64,000 nt of DNA from Chryseobacterium jejuense (GCF_900100075.1 NZ_FNEG01000001.1:806001-870000), one strand, 5' to 3'. Counted from the first letter of the stretch, positions 1 to 9,245 are shown. The notes: generated by a model from the sequence alone, not told the origin. A program made the numbers and translations.

Positions 1-600
1 AAAATATACATAATTATGATAATCTCTTGCGCCTTTGCGTTTTCTAACCAAAAAAAAACTCGCAGATTTTGCTGATTAAGCAAGATTCCTCAAAGTTTTT
101 TTTATCACCACAAATACATACATGAGTAATTTTTGCTGAGAATCTTTGATTCTCTTGCGCCTTAAAAATATGCATAATTATGATAATCTCTTGCGCCTTT
201 GCGTTTTCCGGCCAAAAAAAAATCTCGCAGATTTTGCTGATTATGCAGATTCTCCCAAAGGCTTTTTAATCGCCACAAATACATACATGAGTGATTTTTG
301 CTGAGAATCTTTGATTCTCTTGCGCCTTAAAAATATACATAATTATGATAATCTCTTGCGCCTTTGCGTTTTCCAACCTAAAAAATCTTGCAGATTTTGC
401 TGATTACGCAGATTCCTCAAAGGCTTTTTAATCGCCACAAATACATACATGAGTGATTTTTGCTGAGAATCTTTGATTCTCTTGCGCCTTAAAAATATGC
501 ATAATTATGATAATCTCTTGCACCTTTGCGATTCCCAACCTAAAAAATCTTGCAGATTTTGCAGATGTCTGATAGCGCTTTTAATCGCCACGAATGCACG
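1..600. repeat. Imperfect tandem repeat, about 164-bp unit, 3.6 copies
   Basis: Four successive copies begin at about 1, 165, 330 and 492, giving units of 164, 165 and 162 bp. Each opens with a segment containing CATAATTATGATAATCTCTT, followed by a TTTGCGTTTT block, a GCAGATTTTGCTGATTA block and ACAAATACATACATGAG. Copies differ by scattered substitutions and small indels. The fourth diverges after GCAGATTTTGCAGAT and runs into a different segment (CACGAATGCACGAATAA) around 585-605. No reading frame spans it and spacer-type variation is absent, so it is a noncoding array rather than a gene or CRISPR. Related fragments occur at 9302-9497 and near 11690-11710. The array may continue left of the window. 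Confidence 0.85.
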
Positions 601-775
601 AATAAAATAATGCATCATTCTAAAAAGCTATGTTCTTATGTGGTAAAAATTATTTTTTTTAAACCACATAGAGACATAGGATATTGAAAAGGAAGATATG
701 CGGGTGTATTTAATTATTATTTTGAAGCCTCTTTGCGTCTTTTGCGTTGAGAATAACAACTTTTAGCCTCAAACA

Positions 776-1054
776 CTAATTTTCATTCAGCTCTTTGGCC
801 TCATCCCAGCAGGCTGCACAAAGGATTTTATAATCACAATGGGTGAACCAGTCTTCCTGATCCTGATCTGTTTCAATCTGTTTCTGAGATTCTTCACACT
901 TATCACACCAGGCATCGGGGCGGCCAAGGTCAGCATCATCAAATTCATGAAAACCTACAGGAATTCTATCCAGAAGGCTATGGGCAAGATGGGTACACAG
1001 CAAACCAATTTCCTGCTTCCCATGCAGAGAACATTCAGTATATTTTTTTGACAT
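776..1054 (-). CDS. Small Cys-rich hypothetical protein (possible zinc ribbon)
   Basis: The product is 92 residues. I do not recognise the family. It carries Cys/His clusters typical of a small metal-binding protein: CSLHG near residues 8-12, CTH near 20-22, WCDKC near 49-53, a lone Cys near 74 and CAAC near 79-82. The C-terminus reads CWDEAKELNEN. There is no signal peptide or membrane segment, so it is probably cytoplasmic. The gene follows the next gene upstream (1082-1843) on the same strand by 27 bp, so the two may be co-transcribed. Metal binding is inferred only from Cys spacing. Confidence 0.7.
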   Translation of the reverse strand: MSKKYTECSLHGKQEIGLLCTHLAHSLLDRIPVGFHEFDDADLGRPDAWCDKCEESQKQIETDQDQEDWFTHCDYKILCAACWDEAKELNEN

Positions 1055-1081
1055 TTTTAAATAAAGATTGTAGAATAAATT

Positions 1082-1843
1082 TTAAGTGTATTCGAAACAG
1101 ATCACTGCTTTTTTAATGGAATCATCATGAAATAAAAAGATCTGATCTGCTGCATTTTGTTGGAAATCATAGCCTTCAATACAGGCGATGTAGTCTAATA
1201 GCTCTTCATTCAGAGTTGGTTTGTTCATGAGGTTTTCGCCTCCAAAATTACTGTCTTCAAGGCTCTTTTTCTCAATATTAAGCTCTTCAAAGATGCCATA
1301 TAACTTTTTCTCTGCTCTTTCCACCATGTAATCTGAATCTTCATCTTTTTCAAGATCTTCAACGGTTAATTGACGAAGTCTTTCCAGTCTGCGGATATCA
1401 TCTACAATAAGTCCCGGTCTGTAAGAATACTTGTCATACAGTTTACCATGTTTGTTGTAGTACGCTTTTTTCAGCTGATACATGGCTTCATTCATATTAT
1501 ATTCAATGTCCAGATCAGAGAAGTCTTCACCATATTGTTCAGGTGTTATCTCGTTGAATGCCTGGAAGTAGTTCCAATCCGAATCAAATTTATATTTACC
1601 GTCAATAATATCAAAACCCAGCATATCTGATTTCGTAAACTGAGTATGGTACTCTTCACTTTCTTCTCCCACACAGCCGTCATAGATTTCTTTTACAGAA
1701 ACAATATGAAGCCATTCATTTTTAGAAGGCTCAAGCAGTTGAAGATTAAAAGAGCAAATAGGGAGGAAGTATTTCTTATGGTTTTCCAGGTCATCATAAA
1801 AAACATCTTCATAATCCGGGAAAAGTTTGATGAATTCACTCAT
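1082..1843 (-). CDS. Hypothetical acidic cytoplasmic protein
   Basis: The product is 253 residues, rich in Asp, Glu and Tyr, with no signal peptide or transmembrane segment. I do not recognise a family. Notable stretches are a charged, probably helical middle (residues about 130-200, with RRLERLRQLTVEDLEKDEDS) and a C-terminal beta-like end with LFHDDSIKKAVICFEY. It lies upstream of and close to the Cys-rich gene at 776-1054 on the same strand, suggesting a two-gene unit. The ATG at 1843 is the first in frame, and the region between it and the MarR gene (1844-1913) is short and noncoding. Confidence 0.7.
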   Translation of the reverse strand: MSEFIKLFPDYEDVFYDDLENHKKYFLPICSFNLQLLEPSKNEWLHIVSVKEIYDGCVGEESEEYHTQFTKSDMLGFDIIDGKYKFDSDWNYFQAFNEITPEQYGEDFSDLDIEYNMNEAMYQLKKAYYNKHGKLYDKYSYRPGLIVDDIRRLERLRQLTVEDLEKDEDSDYMVERAEKKLYGIFEELNIEKKSLEDSNFGGENLMNKPTLNEELLDYIACIEGYDFQQNAADQIFLFHDDSIKKAVICFEYT

Positions 1844-1913
1844 AGAGTTGAAATTAATTTTTTAATAATTTAGTGTGTTCAAAAATACAATTAATTACAA
1901 GGATTCAGGAGGA

Positions 1914-2336
1914 TTAAAGTTTGATTTCACTCAAAATCTTACTTAACAGATAATTAAATTGTTCAAGCTCAGCCGGACTAAGTATTGCCGTAGTTTGCTG
2001 GGTAATTTTTTTGCGGAATGTTTCAGAGTTTTCAACTACAAATTTCCCTTTTTCAGTAACGGAGAGTATGAATTTTCTCCGGTCATTCTCATCCTGTTCC
2101 TGAGTAATAAAATCATTGCTAATGAGAGGTTTCAGTTGCTTTGAAACGGCTGCTGGGGTGATTTTGAAAACAGAAGAGATCTCTTTTCCAGTTGTTCTTT
2201 TTTTTCGCAGAACGAATTCAATGATGTTATAATGGGAAGCCGTTATACCATTGATATCTCCTCTGTTCATATGAGCGAGAATAAGGCATTGGAAATCGGT
2301 AAACGTATCAAAAAATTCTTTTTCAATGGGTTTCAT
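1914..2336 (-). CDS. MarR family transcriptional regulator
   Basis: The product is 140 residues, the usual MarR length. A winged helix-turn-helix is visible in the middle: KKRTTGKEISSVFKITPAAV is the helix-turn-helix, followed by SKQLKPLISNDFI and the wing QEQDENDRRKFILSVTEKG, which matches the family's DxRxxxLxLTxxG wing signature. The protein should act as a homodimeric repressor or ligand-responsive switch. It is divergent from the UvrA-like ATPase gene (2389), with only 52 bp between start codons. That gap holds two TTAACnnnGTTAA boxes, so control of both genes is likely. The assignment to MarR is firm; the ligand is unknown. Confidence 0.92.
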   Translation of the reverse strand: MKPIEKEFFDTFTDFQCLILAHMNRGDINGITASHYNIIEFVLRKKRTTGKEISSVFKITPAAVSKQLKPLISNDFITQEQDENDRRKFILSVTEKGKFVVENSETFRKKITQQTTAILSPAELEQFNYLLSKILSEIKL

Positions 2337-2350
2337 GGAATGAATTTTGA

Positions 2351-2379
2351 TTAACTTAGTTAACTATTAACAAAGTTAA
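2351..2379. promoter_or_regulatory. Twin TTAACnnnGTTAA operator candidates
   Basis: Two 13-bp palindromic boxes, TTAACTTAGTTAA (2351-2363) and TTAACAAAGTTAA (2367-2379), sit 16 bp apart centre to centre. They fill the 52-bp gap between the divergent MarR and UvrA-like start codons. MarR proteins typically bind such inverted repeats and block both promoters. Binding is inferred, not shown. Confidence 0.6.
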
Positions 2380-2388
2380 TAATTTAAA

Positions 2389-4638
2389 ATGGAAAACATA
2401 GAAATTACCCATGCAAGACAGAATAATCTCAAAAATATTTCCATAAAAATTCCAAAGTATAAGATCGTAGTTTTTACGGGAGTATCAGGTTCAGGGAAAT
2501 CTTCACTGGTATTTGAGACGATAGGAGCCGAGGCCCAGCGGCAGATTAATGAAACACAGAACAGTTTTATCAGAAACCGGCTGCAGCATTACGGGATTCC
2601 GGATGTAGATAAAATTGAAAACCTGAATGTTCCAATTATTATCAATCAGAAAAGATTGGGTGGAAATGCACGGTCTACTGTAGGAACTGCGGCAGATGTT
2701 TATGCTTCTCTGAGGCTTTTATTTTCAAGAATGGGGCATCCCTTTGTAGGGTATTCTAACGTATTTTCATTCAATAATCCGCAGGGAATGTGTCCCGAAT
2801 GTGAGGGGTTGGGGTTTGTACAGACAGTAGATATTAATACCCTGATTAATCAAAAGAAATCATTAAATGAAGGAGCTATACAGTTTCCAACATTTCAACC
2901 CGGAGGATGGCGTTTAACAAGATATACACAGTCTGGCTATTTTGATAATGATAAAAAGTTGAAAGATTTTACTTCCCAGGAGTTAGACATTTTGTTATAC
3001 GCAACAGAGCATAAACCTAAACATCCGGATGAAAATTGGGGGAAAACTGTAAAATATGAGGGAATTATTCCCCGGATTGAAAAAACATTTCTTAAGAAAG
3101 ACTCCAAAGAAAACCTGACAAGAAAAGATGCTTTGCATAATGTGGTGGTCACAAAAGCCTGTCCATCCTGTCAGGGAAAACGGCTAAATGAAAGGGTTTT
3201 AAGCTGTAAGATAAAAGGCAAAAATATTGCAGACTGTACAGCACTTTCCATTGATGAGCTGCTGGAGTTTATCAACAGTCTGGAATCAGAAGCTTATGAA
3301 GTCATTATTAAAGAACTTTCCGGAAAGCTGCAGAACATCATGGATATCGGTTTACGGTATCTTACACTGGGGCGAAGTACCAATACACTTTCAGGAGGCG
3401 AATCTCAACGAATAAAAATGGTGAAAAGTTTGGGGAATAGCCTGGTAGACTTACTCTATATCTTTGATGAACCAAGTATCGGTTTACACCCTAAAGATCT
3501 TGAGAATATTAATCACATCATACAACAGATCAAGGATAAAGGCAATTCTGTTTTGGTAGTGGAACATGATCCGGATCTTATTAAAAGAGCAGACTGGATC
3601 ATAGATATGGGGCCGGGCTCAGGAAAAAATGGGGGCGAAGTGATCTATGAAGGGAATTTTATTAATTTAAAAAAATCTAAAGGAAAAACAGGGGCTTATT
3701 TTAAGAAAAAAACAACTGTTAAAAGCCTGTGCCGAATGCCTAAAAGTTATCTTGAGATAAGGAATGCTAATTTACATAACCTTAAAAATATAAGTGTTAG
3801 TATACCGGTAGGAGTTATGACGGTTGTTACTGGTGTAGCAGGTTCCGGAAAAAGTACTTTAATTAACCATGTTCTTCCCACATTTTATCAGGATTTAACC
3901 GTGATAGACCAATCGCTTCTTACAGCAAGTAGCCGCTCAAATCTTTTAACCTATTTAAACCTCTCTGATACTGTTCGAAAACTGTTCTCAGAATGTAATC
4001 ATGTTTCGGAAAAGCTATTTAGCAGGAATAGTGAAGGTGCCTGTAAAAACTGTAAAGGATTAGGAGTGGAAAAAATAGATCTGGCTTTTATGGACGATAT
4101 AGAACAGCCATGTGAAGTATGTGGAGGCTCCGGTTTTGATCCGAAAGTTCTTCAATATCAATATCATCATCAAAATATTGTAGAAGTGATGAATATGACG
4201 GTATTAGAGGCAAAAGATTTTTTCACAGATAAAAACATAGCCAAAAGTATTGATCTTCTGATAAAACTGGGGCTGGATTATCTAACATTAGGGCAACGGA
4301 TGGATAGCTTTTCCGGAGGCGAAAGGCAGCGTTTGAAGCTCAGCAGAGAACTGAAGAATACAAATCAGATTATTGTGCTGGATGAGCCAAGTACAGGGCT
4401 TCATCCAAGTGATACTCAAAAACTGCTGTCTTTTTTTAATGATCTTGTAGACCAGAATAATACATTAATTGTTATAGAACACAACCTGGACATCATTGCT
4501 CAGGCCGACTGGATCATTGATATTGGTCCCGGTGCCGGAAAATTTGGCGGAAAAGTTCTGTTTGAAGGAACACCTGAAAAACTATTGAAAAATAACATCT
4601 CATATACTGCAGAATTTCTGAGAAAACATATTGAATAA
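2389..4638 (+). CDS. UvrA-like ABC ATPase lacking the UvrB-binding domain (class II UvrA / drug-resistance type)
   Basis: The product is 749 residues, against about 940 for repair UvrA. It has two tandem ABC ATPase halves. The first Walker A is GVSGSGKSS (residues 31-39), the first signature LSGGESQRIKM is near 333 and the first Walker B LYIFDEPSIGLHP is near 355. The second Walker A GVAGSGKST is near 481, with signature FSGGERQRLKL near 640 and Walker B VLDEPSTGLHP near 662. Zinc-finger CxxC pairs (CPECEGLG, CPSCQGKR, CKNCKGLG, CEVCGGSG) are present. The shorter length fits the UvrA2/DrrC-like class, which lacks the UvrB-interaction region and is linked to resistance to DNA-intercalating compounds. 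Divergence from a MarR gene supports inducible self-protection rather than housekeeping repair. The substrate is unknown. Confidence 0.88.
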   Translation: MENIEITHARQNNLKNISIKIPKYKIVVFTGVSGSGKSSLVFETIGAEAQRQINETQNSFIRNRLQHYGIPDVDKIENLNVPIIINQKRLGGNARSTVGTAADVYASLRLLFSRMGHPFVGYSNVFSFNNPQGMCPECEGLGFVQTVDINTLINQKKSLNEGAIQFPTFQPGGWRLTRYTQSGYFDNDKKLKDFTSQELDILLYATEHKPKHPDENWGKTVKYEGIIPRIEKTFLKKDSKENLTRKDALHNVVVTKACPSCQGKRLNERVLSCKIKGKNIADCTALSIDELLEFINSLESEAYEVIIKELSGKLQNIMDIGLRYLTLGRSTNTLSGGESQRIKMVKSLGNSLVDLLYIFDEPSIGLHPKDLENINHIIQQIKDKGNSVLVVEHDPDLIKRADWIIDMGPGSGKNGGEVIYEGNFINLKKSKGKTGAYFKKKTTVKSLCRMPKSYLEIRNANLHNLKNISVSIPVGVMTVVTGVAGSGKSTLINHVLPTFYQDLTVIDQSLLTASSRSNLLTYLNLSDTVRKLFSECNHVSEKLFSRNSEGACKNCKGLGVEKIDLAFMDDIEQPCEVCGGSGFDPKVLQYQYHHQNIVEVMNMTVLEAKDFFTDKNIAKSIDLLIKLGLDYLTLGQRMDSFSGGERQRLKLSRELKNTNQIIVLDEPSTGLHPSDTQKLLSFFNDLVDQNNTLIVIEHNLDIIAQADWIIDIGPGAGKFGGKVLFEGTPEKLLKNNISYTAEFLRKHIE

Positions 4639-4642
4639 AAAT

Positions 4643-4767
4643 AAACCATTAAGATCTTAAAGAGGAGAAGAAAAATTAAGATTAAATAATTTGATTTCAG
4701 GTATATTTCTACCTTCAAGCGAAGCTTATCTTAATCCTTCTTAAACCTTTATTAATCCTAATGGTTT
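4643..4767. repeat. Dispersed intergenic element bounded by AAACCATTAAG / CTAATGGTTT
   Basis: The 125-bp element starts with AAACCATTAAG (4643-4653) and ends with CTAATGGTTT (4758-4767), an inverted pair with one mismatch. The interior is rich in TTAAG/CTTAA motifs and contains AAGCGAAGCTTATCTTAAT. A second copy with the same ends lies at 11551-11654. It fills most of the gap between the UvrA-like gene and the phytase gene. No coding capacity is seen. Confidence 0.6.
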
Positions 4768-4872
4768 GTGGGTATTATCTAAACAAAAATTTAACTACGA
4801 ATATTCATTAATTCTGATGCAGAATCCTTGTGCTATTGGTGAGAACATTTGTGTTATTTGTATTTAAAAAAA

Positions 4873-5910
4873 TTACTGTTTTGTCTTTATAGCGGCTTGA
4901 ATTCTCTCCTCAATAAGCCTCCAGTCATACATGTGAAAAACCCGGCCGTTGCTCATGGCTACAAAAACTCCTTTTGGGAATTTTGGACCTAAATTTACAT
5001 TCGTTACTTCCGAACCATCACTTTCAAGGGTAGAAACAGGAATGGCAGCAATTCTTCCTTTTGCCGGATTTTCTCTCAGATAAACATTAAAAGAATCATT
5101 CTGTTGGTCGGAAACCAAAATATATCCTTTACCTTTCGGAGTAGGATAGATGGATATCCCTTCCACATCAGAGGTGAAATCGCCCTTTCCAAAAACAAGG
5201 AGTTCTTCATTTCCTTTTGCCGGATCTGCATAATATTGGTGAACACCAAACTGTTCATCAGAATAATAAATATATCCCAATTCATCGTCTACTGCGATAC
5301 TTTCTATCTCTTTTAAACCGCTGTATTTTCCAAACTTGCGGACAACATCTCCAGTGATACTTCCATTCTTTTCAGAAAGTTTATATTGCCATAAATAGCC
5401 GTCTTTGGGTCCGGATTTTCTTCCTGCAATCACAAAAATTTCTCCTGTTTCCGCGTTTTTATACATGGAAACTCCCATTGGTGCACGTTCTGTTTCTCCT
5501 TCGAATACCGATATTTCGCCAACCTCTTTCAGTTCAGGAAGAGAATACAGCTTTACTTTATTGGTTTCGCGTTCTGTAACCGCTGCGATGTCTGTCTTTT
5601 TACCATTTAAAACAAAACCATATTCAATATCCACGTTATTGGGGCGTTTCAAGCCTAATACTTTATGGGTGATTTTACCATTCAGATCAAAGGCATACAG
5701 CCCTCCATCAGTATCTTTATCTGTCCCGATGATGATACTTTTTGATACATCTTTGGGATTGATCCATATGGCCGGATCATCAGTATCATGCACCACAGTT
5801 TCTGTAATAACGGTTGGCTTTAATTTTTCTCCTGCTTGAGTCTGTCCTTTGCAACTCATTACAAAAGGAACAACAGCAAGTGCTGCGATATAATATGTTA
5901 TCTTCTTCAT
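4873..5910 (-). CDS. Beta-propeller 3-phytase, lipoprotein
   Basis: The product is 345 residues. It begins with a lipoprotein signal peptide ending at a lipobox (FVMSC, Cys near residue 20), so it is probably anchored to a membrane and periplasmic or surface-exposed. The body shows hallmarks of beta-propeller phytase: DTDDPAIWINP (near 42-52), GTDKDTDGGLYAFDL (near 63-77), RPNNVDIEYGF (near 89-99), and further blade motifs such as DVEGISIY. These enzymes are Ca-dependent and release phosphate from phytate. The start codon lies 4 bp downstream of the TonB-receptor stop codon, so the two are almost certainly co-transcribed. The receptor probably takes up phytate or its breakdown products. Confidence 0.9.
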   Translation of the reverse strand: MKKITYYIAALAVVPFVMSCKGQTQAGEKLKPTVITETVVHDTDDPAIWINPKDVSKSIIIGTDKDTDGGLYAFDLNGKITHKVLGLKRPNNVDIEYGFVLNGKKTDIAAVTERETNKVKLYSLPELKEVGEISVFEGETERAPMGVSMYKNAETGEIFVIAGRKSGPKDGYLWQYKLSEKNGSITGDVVRKFGKYSGLKEIESIAVDDELGYIYYSDEQFGVHQYYADPAKGNEELLVFGKGDFTSDVEGISIYPTPKGKGYILVSDQQNDSFNVYLRENPAKGRIAAIPVSTLESDGSEVTNVNLGPKFPKGVFVAMSNGRVFHMYDWRLIEERIQAAIKTKQ

Positions 5911-5914
5911 GTTC

Positions 5915-8725
5915 TTAAAAATCGAATTTTACTCCTAAGGTAAATCGTGGTCTGTAATATTCAGCCTGTGCCGTTCTGCTTGGAATACCCTGGTAATATC
6001 TTAACGGCTGATTGGTGAGATTATTGGCTTCTGCAAAAACTCTTAACTGGCTTGTAATTTTGTAGGAAGCATTGGCATCCAGGAAAAACTGTTTGTCATA
6101 ATAACGGTCATCAAAAGATTTCCCACCCAGTTCGTCAATATAGTGAGACGCATAGTTCATAGAAACTCTTGCAGAAAAACGTTTGTTTTCCCATGAAAGT
6201 GATCCGTTGAACATATGAGGAGCAGCGCCCGGAAATCCTACATCCGTTCTTTCAATACCTTCTTCATTGGTAATTCCTTTAGCCTTTGAATGGGTATAAG
6301 TATAGTTTACATAGATTCCCATACCTTTCCAGAACGCACCCGGAATAAAATCCAATTGTCTTTGTAAAGCGACTTCAAAACCATAGATATTTACATTATC
6401 TCCATTGCGCTGCTGGGTAAATTTCCAGTTGCTTTCTCCTGCCGGAATAGGATTGGATTGCCCTGCGAAATCGCTTGCAAAGTCATTCGCAGTATAATTT
6501 CTTCTTGAAAAAGTATAAATGAAGTCTTTCAGATTTTTGTAGAAAATACCTCCGGAAAGGATTCCCACAGACTTAAAGTACTTTTCTGCCATGAAATCGA
6601 AATTGTAAGCGTAGGTAGCCTTCAGGTTAGGATTTCCTGCTGAAACAATTTCATCTTCTGAAATAACATTCAGATAAGGAACCAATGAATAATAGTTCGG
6701 ACGGGCAAGGGCAGTGGTAAATGCTGCACGGAGTACAAGATCCTGAACCGGAACATATTTGAAAGACAAGTTCGGAAGTACATTGGTGTAGGTATTGGTA
6801 TTATTTATTTTTCCTACCAGATCACTCTCATTCATGACGTAGTTTCCGGTATAATCAATCTTGGTAGTTTCCACACGTGCTCCTACAATCATGGAAAGTT
6901 TATCATTGAAATCCTGGTCCCAACGGATATATCCTGCATAAATCTGTTCTTTTGCACTATAGTTGTTGGAAAGGAATTTTGAAGGTTTCGATTTCCCATT
7001 GAATAAAGCGGGATTAAACAGATCCAATCCACCTAAATAGGCAGGATCAACAAATGCTCCCGGAACATAATTTCCCGGCTGAAAGTTATGCCCGTCAAGA
7101 TATTGTGTAGGTACAGACAGAAGGCTTCCCATGCTGCTCGTAGGTGTAAATGCATAAAAATCATTCTCTCTTTCTTTCTCTTTCAAACGGAGCCTTGCAC
7201 CGGTACGAAGTCTTCCTTTTTGACCATCAATTACAGAAAACGGGAAACGTACATTCACTTTAGCTCCAAATTCCTTTTCCTGAGTATAGCTATTAGCATC
7301 AGAAAGATCGCTTAGTTTATAGCTTCCCAGGTTGTCTGCTGCAAGAAGATTGAACATAGGAGTTCTCGGGTTGCTAAGGTCCGGAGAGAAGTTCATCTTA
7401 CTGTTCTCAAATTCGATATATCGCTGATGGGGTTTATCTTCACTTGCAAGAGCATAATTCATAGACCAATCGAGGTCAACTTTGGAACCCAATAAATGTT
7501 CTCCTCTTAAGGCGTAATTCTGAACTTTTTGCTTTTCAAGGCGGGTATTGTCATTAGCGGCATCTCCGCCTTTGTTTTGCCTTGTGATGCTGCCTTTCCA
7601 GTCTATAATTTCAGATTCATCTCCATTGTAAACCGGTTTTATTTTGTAGCCTAATGCAAATCTGTTTTCCTTGTCATTTCTGAAGTTGTACATCGCAGAA
7701 GCATAGATCTTGTTTTTGGAATTAAATTCATAATCCATATTCAAGTCAAAACTATGTCTGATGCGGTGTTCATTGTAATGACGAACTCCCATTTTACTTA
7801 CATAAACAGTTTGAGCTCTGTCATTAGCCTGGCTCCATACAGGCTCTATATTGTCTGAACCAAAATTATTGTTGTTATAGGAAAAACTGAATACGGCTCC
7901 TAGTTTTTTATTCAGGAAACGGTTTCCATAGACCAATCCTGCAGTATAATTTCCTTTTTCACGGATGGGATTGTATCCGCCAGCTAATGTTGCAGAGATC
8001 CTTTGTCCGTTAGGAGAAGCTCTGGTAATCAGGTTCACTGAACCACCAATGGCATCGGCATCCATATCAGGAGTAAGGGTTTTATTAACTTCAATGGTAG
8101 AGATCATATCAGAAGGAATAAGGTCCATCTGAACATTACGGTTATCGCCTTCAGCAGAAGGAATCCTGTCTCCATTTAAGGTCACAGAGTTTAGATTGGG
8201 AGCAAGACCTCTGATGATAAGGTTTCTGGCTTCACCCTGATCGTTCTGTATCGTAATCCCAGGGACACGTTTTAAGGCATCTCCGATATTGGCATCAGGA
8301 AAACGTCCGATTTGATCGGAAGAGATCACATTCGTGATGTTGGAGTTGTTCTTTTGCTTGTTTAAAGCTCTTGCCTGATTCTTCAACGTAGCTCCGGAAA
8401 CCACAATTTCCCCAATACTTGTTTCCTTTTTGTTGAAAATAATGTTCTGTTGGGTATTTTTTTCAGATGAGATAATCACATCATACTGATGCGTACCATA
8501 CCCCAGATAATCTACCTTCATCGTATAAGTTCCAGGTGGAACATTCAGAAATACAAAATTTCCATGTTCATCGGATGTTGTATAGATGTTACCCGGATTT
8601 AAGGAGATCTTGGCTCCTGGTAGGGCAATTTTAGAGTCGTCATTGATGTTTCCGGAAAGAGTTCCGGTTTGTGCATAGAAAAATAGAGAAGCACAAAACA
8701 AAGCAGATGTAAAAATTTTCTTCAC
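5915..8725 (-). CDS. TonB-dependent outer-membrane receptor partnered with phytase
   Basis: The product is 936 residues. It has a Sec signal peptide (residues 1-18, ending FFYAQ). A carboxypeptidase-regulatory-like beta-sandwich follows (about 20-95, TLSGNINDDSKIALPGAKIS). The plug domain (about 115-235) includes RFPDANIGDALKRVPGITI and the Nterm-of-barrel GGSVNLIT. The rest is a 22-strand-type barrel ending in the aromatic-terminal LGVKFDF. The plug motifs resemble the TonB-Xanthomonas/Caulobacter receptor subfamily. The start codon is GTG at 8725: it directly precedes the basic MKKIF signal start, and no ATG lies nearby. A TAATTTTG promoter element lies at 8753-8760. The downstream phytase gene suggests import of phytate-derived organophosphate or another phosphorylated ligand. 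Confidence 0.9.
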   Translation of the reverse strand: MKKIFTSALFCASLFFYAQTGTLSGNINDDSKIALPGAKISLNPGNIYTTSDEHGNFVFLNVPPGTYTMKVDYLGYGTHQYDVIISSEKNTQQNIIFNKKETSIGEIVVSGATLKNQARALNKQKNNSNITNVISSDQIGRFPDANIGDALKRVPGITIQNDQGEARNLIIRGLAPNLNSVTLNGDRIPSAEGDNRNVQMDLIPSDMISTIEVNKTLTPDMDADAIGGSVNLITRASPNGQRISATLAGGYNPIREKGNYTAGLVYGNRFLNKKLGAVFSFSYNNNNFGSDNIEPVWSQANDRAQTVYVSKMGVRHYNEHRIRHSFDLNMDYEFNSKNKIYASAMYNFRNDKENRFALGYKIKPVYNGDESEIIDWKGSITRQNKGGDAANDNTRLEKQKVQNYALRGEHLLGSKVDLDWSMNYALASEDKPHQRYIEFENSKMNFSPDLSNPRTPMFNLLAADNLGSYKLSDLSDANSYTQEKEFGAKVNVRFPFSVIDGQKGRLRTGARLRLKEKERENDFYAFTPTSSMGSLLSVPTQYLDGHNFQPGNYVPGAFVDPAYLGGLDLFNPALFNGKSKPSKFLSNNYSAKEQIYAGYIRWDQDFNDKLSMIVGARVETTKIDYTGNYVMNESDLVGKINNTNTYTNVLPNLSFKYVPVQDLVLRAAFTTALARPNYYSLVPYLNVISEDEIVSAGNPNLKATYAYNFDFMAEKYFKSVGILSGGIFYKNLKDFIYTFSRRNYTANDFASDFAGQSNPIPAGESNWKFTQQRNGDNVNIYGFEVALQRQLDFIPGAFWKGMGIYVNYTYTHSKAKGITNEEGIERTDVGFPGAAPHMFNGSLSWENKRFSARVSMNYASHYIDELGGKSFDDRYYDKQFFLDANASYKITSQLRVFAEANNLTNQPLRYYQGIPSRTAQAEYYRPRFTLGVKFDF

Positions 8726-8752
8726 TTTCTTGTCATTAGATAAAAATCACAA

Positions 8753-8760
8753 CAAAATTA
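8753..8760 (-). promoter_or_regulatory. TAnnTTTG -7 promoter element of the TonB receptor-phytase operon
   Basis: On the minus strand the sequence reads TAATTTTG, matching the Bacteroidota -7 consensus TAnnTTTG. It lies 27 bp before the GTG start. I found no clear TTTG -33 partner, so support comes only from the -7 box and its placement. Confidence 0.4.
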
Positions 8761-8844
8761 AACGTCTGTTTGGGATATGCTTTGAAGTTAAAATTAACAT
8801 TGTTTTAAGATTTGTTAATACTGGAGCAGGAATGCAGGGATTTA

Positions 8845-9228
8845 TCAAACTTCAGAACCTAAATCTTTTTCTGTATGATTACCCTCCAATAGTAAAGTCA
8901 GTTCATCACATCCTATAATCTTACCTTCCTGAATGGTGAACTCTGCCAGTACTTTATGCCGTACAATACTGCCGTCTTTTAATACTGATTTTGCAGTATG
9001 ATGGGTAAAAATGGTATTCCCATTTTCAGCGTAGTTAAGAATATCAATCTTTTGTTCAGCAACTTTTTCTTTGAGTTTTTTGATGTGCAGAATGAACTCA
9101 TCATAATTGAGCTGGTGATGATCTACCAATTGGATATAGTCTTTTGAGAAATATTTTTCAATTAATGATAAATCAAATACCGGATTTTCTAAAATACTGC
9201 TGAAAACCTCTTGGATAATATGTTTCAT
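8845..9228 (-). CDS. SnoaL/NTF2-like protein
   Basis: The product is 127 residues. It has the pattern of a SnoaL/NTF2-fold polyketide-cyclase-like protein: an N-terminal helix pair (VFSSILENPVFDLSLIEKYF), SKDYIQLVDHHQLNYDEFILH, then beta strands NTIFTHHTAKSVLKDGSIVRH and VLAEFTIQEGKIIGCDELTLL. No signal peptide is present, so it is probably cytoplasmic. These small alpha+beta barrels bind or isomerise small molecules, and substrates are rarely predictable. The gene stands alone, with a TAATTTTG element (9246-9253, minus strand) 17 bp before the ATG. It is separated from the next NTF2-like gene by a repeat-filled gap. Confidence 0.75.
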   Translation of the reverse strand: MKHIIQEVFSSILENPVFDLSLIEKYFSKDYIQLVDHHQLNYDEFILHIKKLKEKVAEQKIDILNYAENGNTIFTHHTAKSVLKDGSIVRHKVLAEFTIQEGKIIGCDELTLLLEGNHTEKDLGSEV

Positions 9229-9245
9229 AGGATATTATTATGACA

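Noticed and set aside
1..600. CRISPR array.
   Set aside because: The units are about 164 bp and similar along their whole length, without short identical repeats separated by unique spacers, and no cas genes are present.
2389..4638. Housekeeping excinuclease uvrA.
   Set aside because: It is about 190 residues too short and lies under a MarR regulator, fitting the UvrB-independent class.
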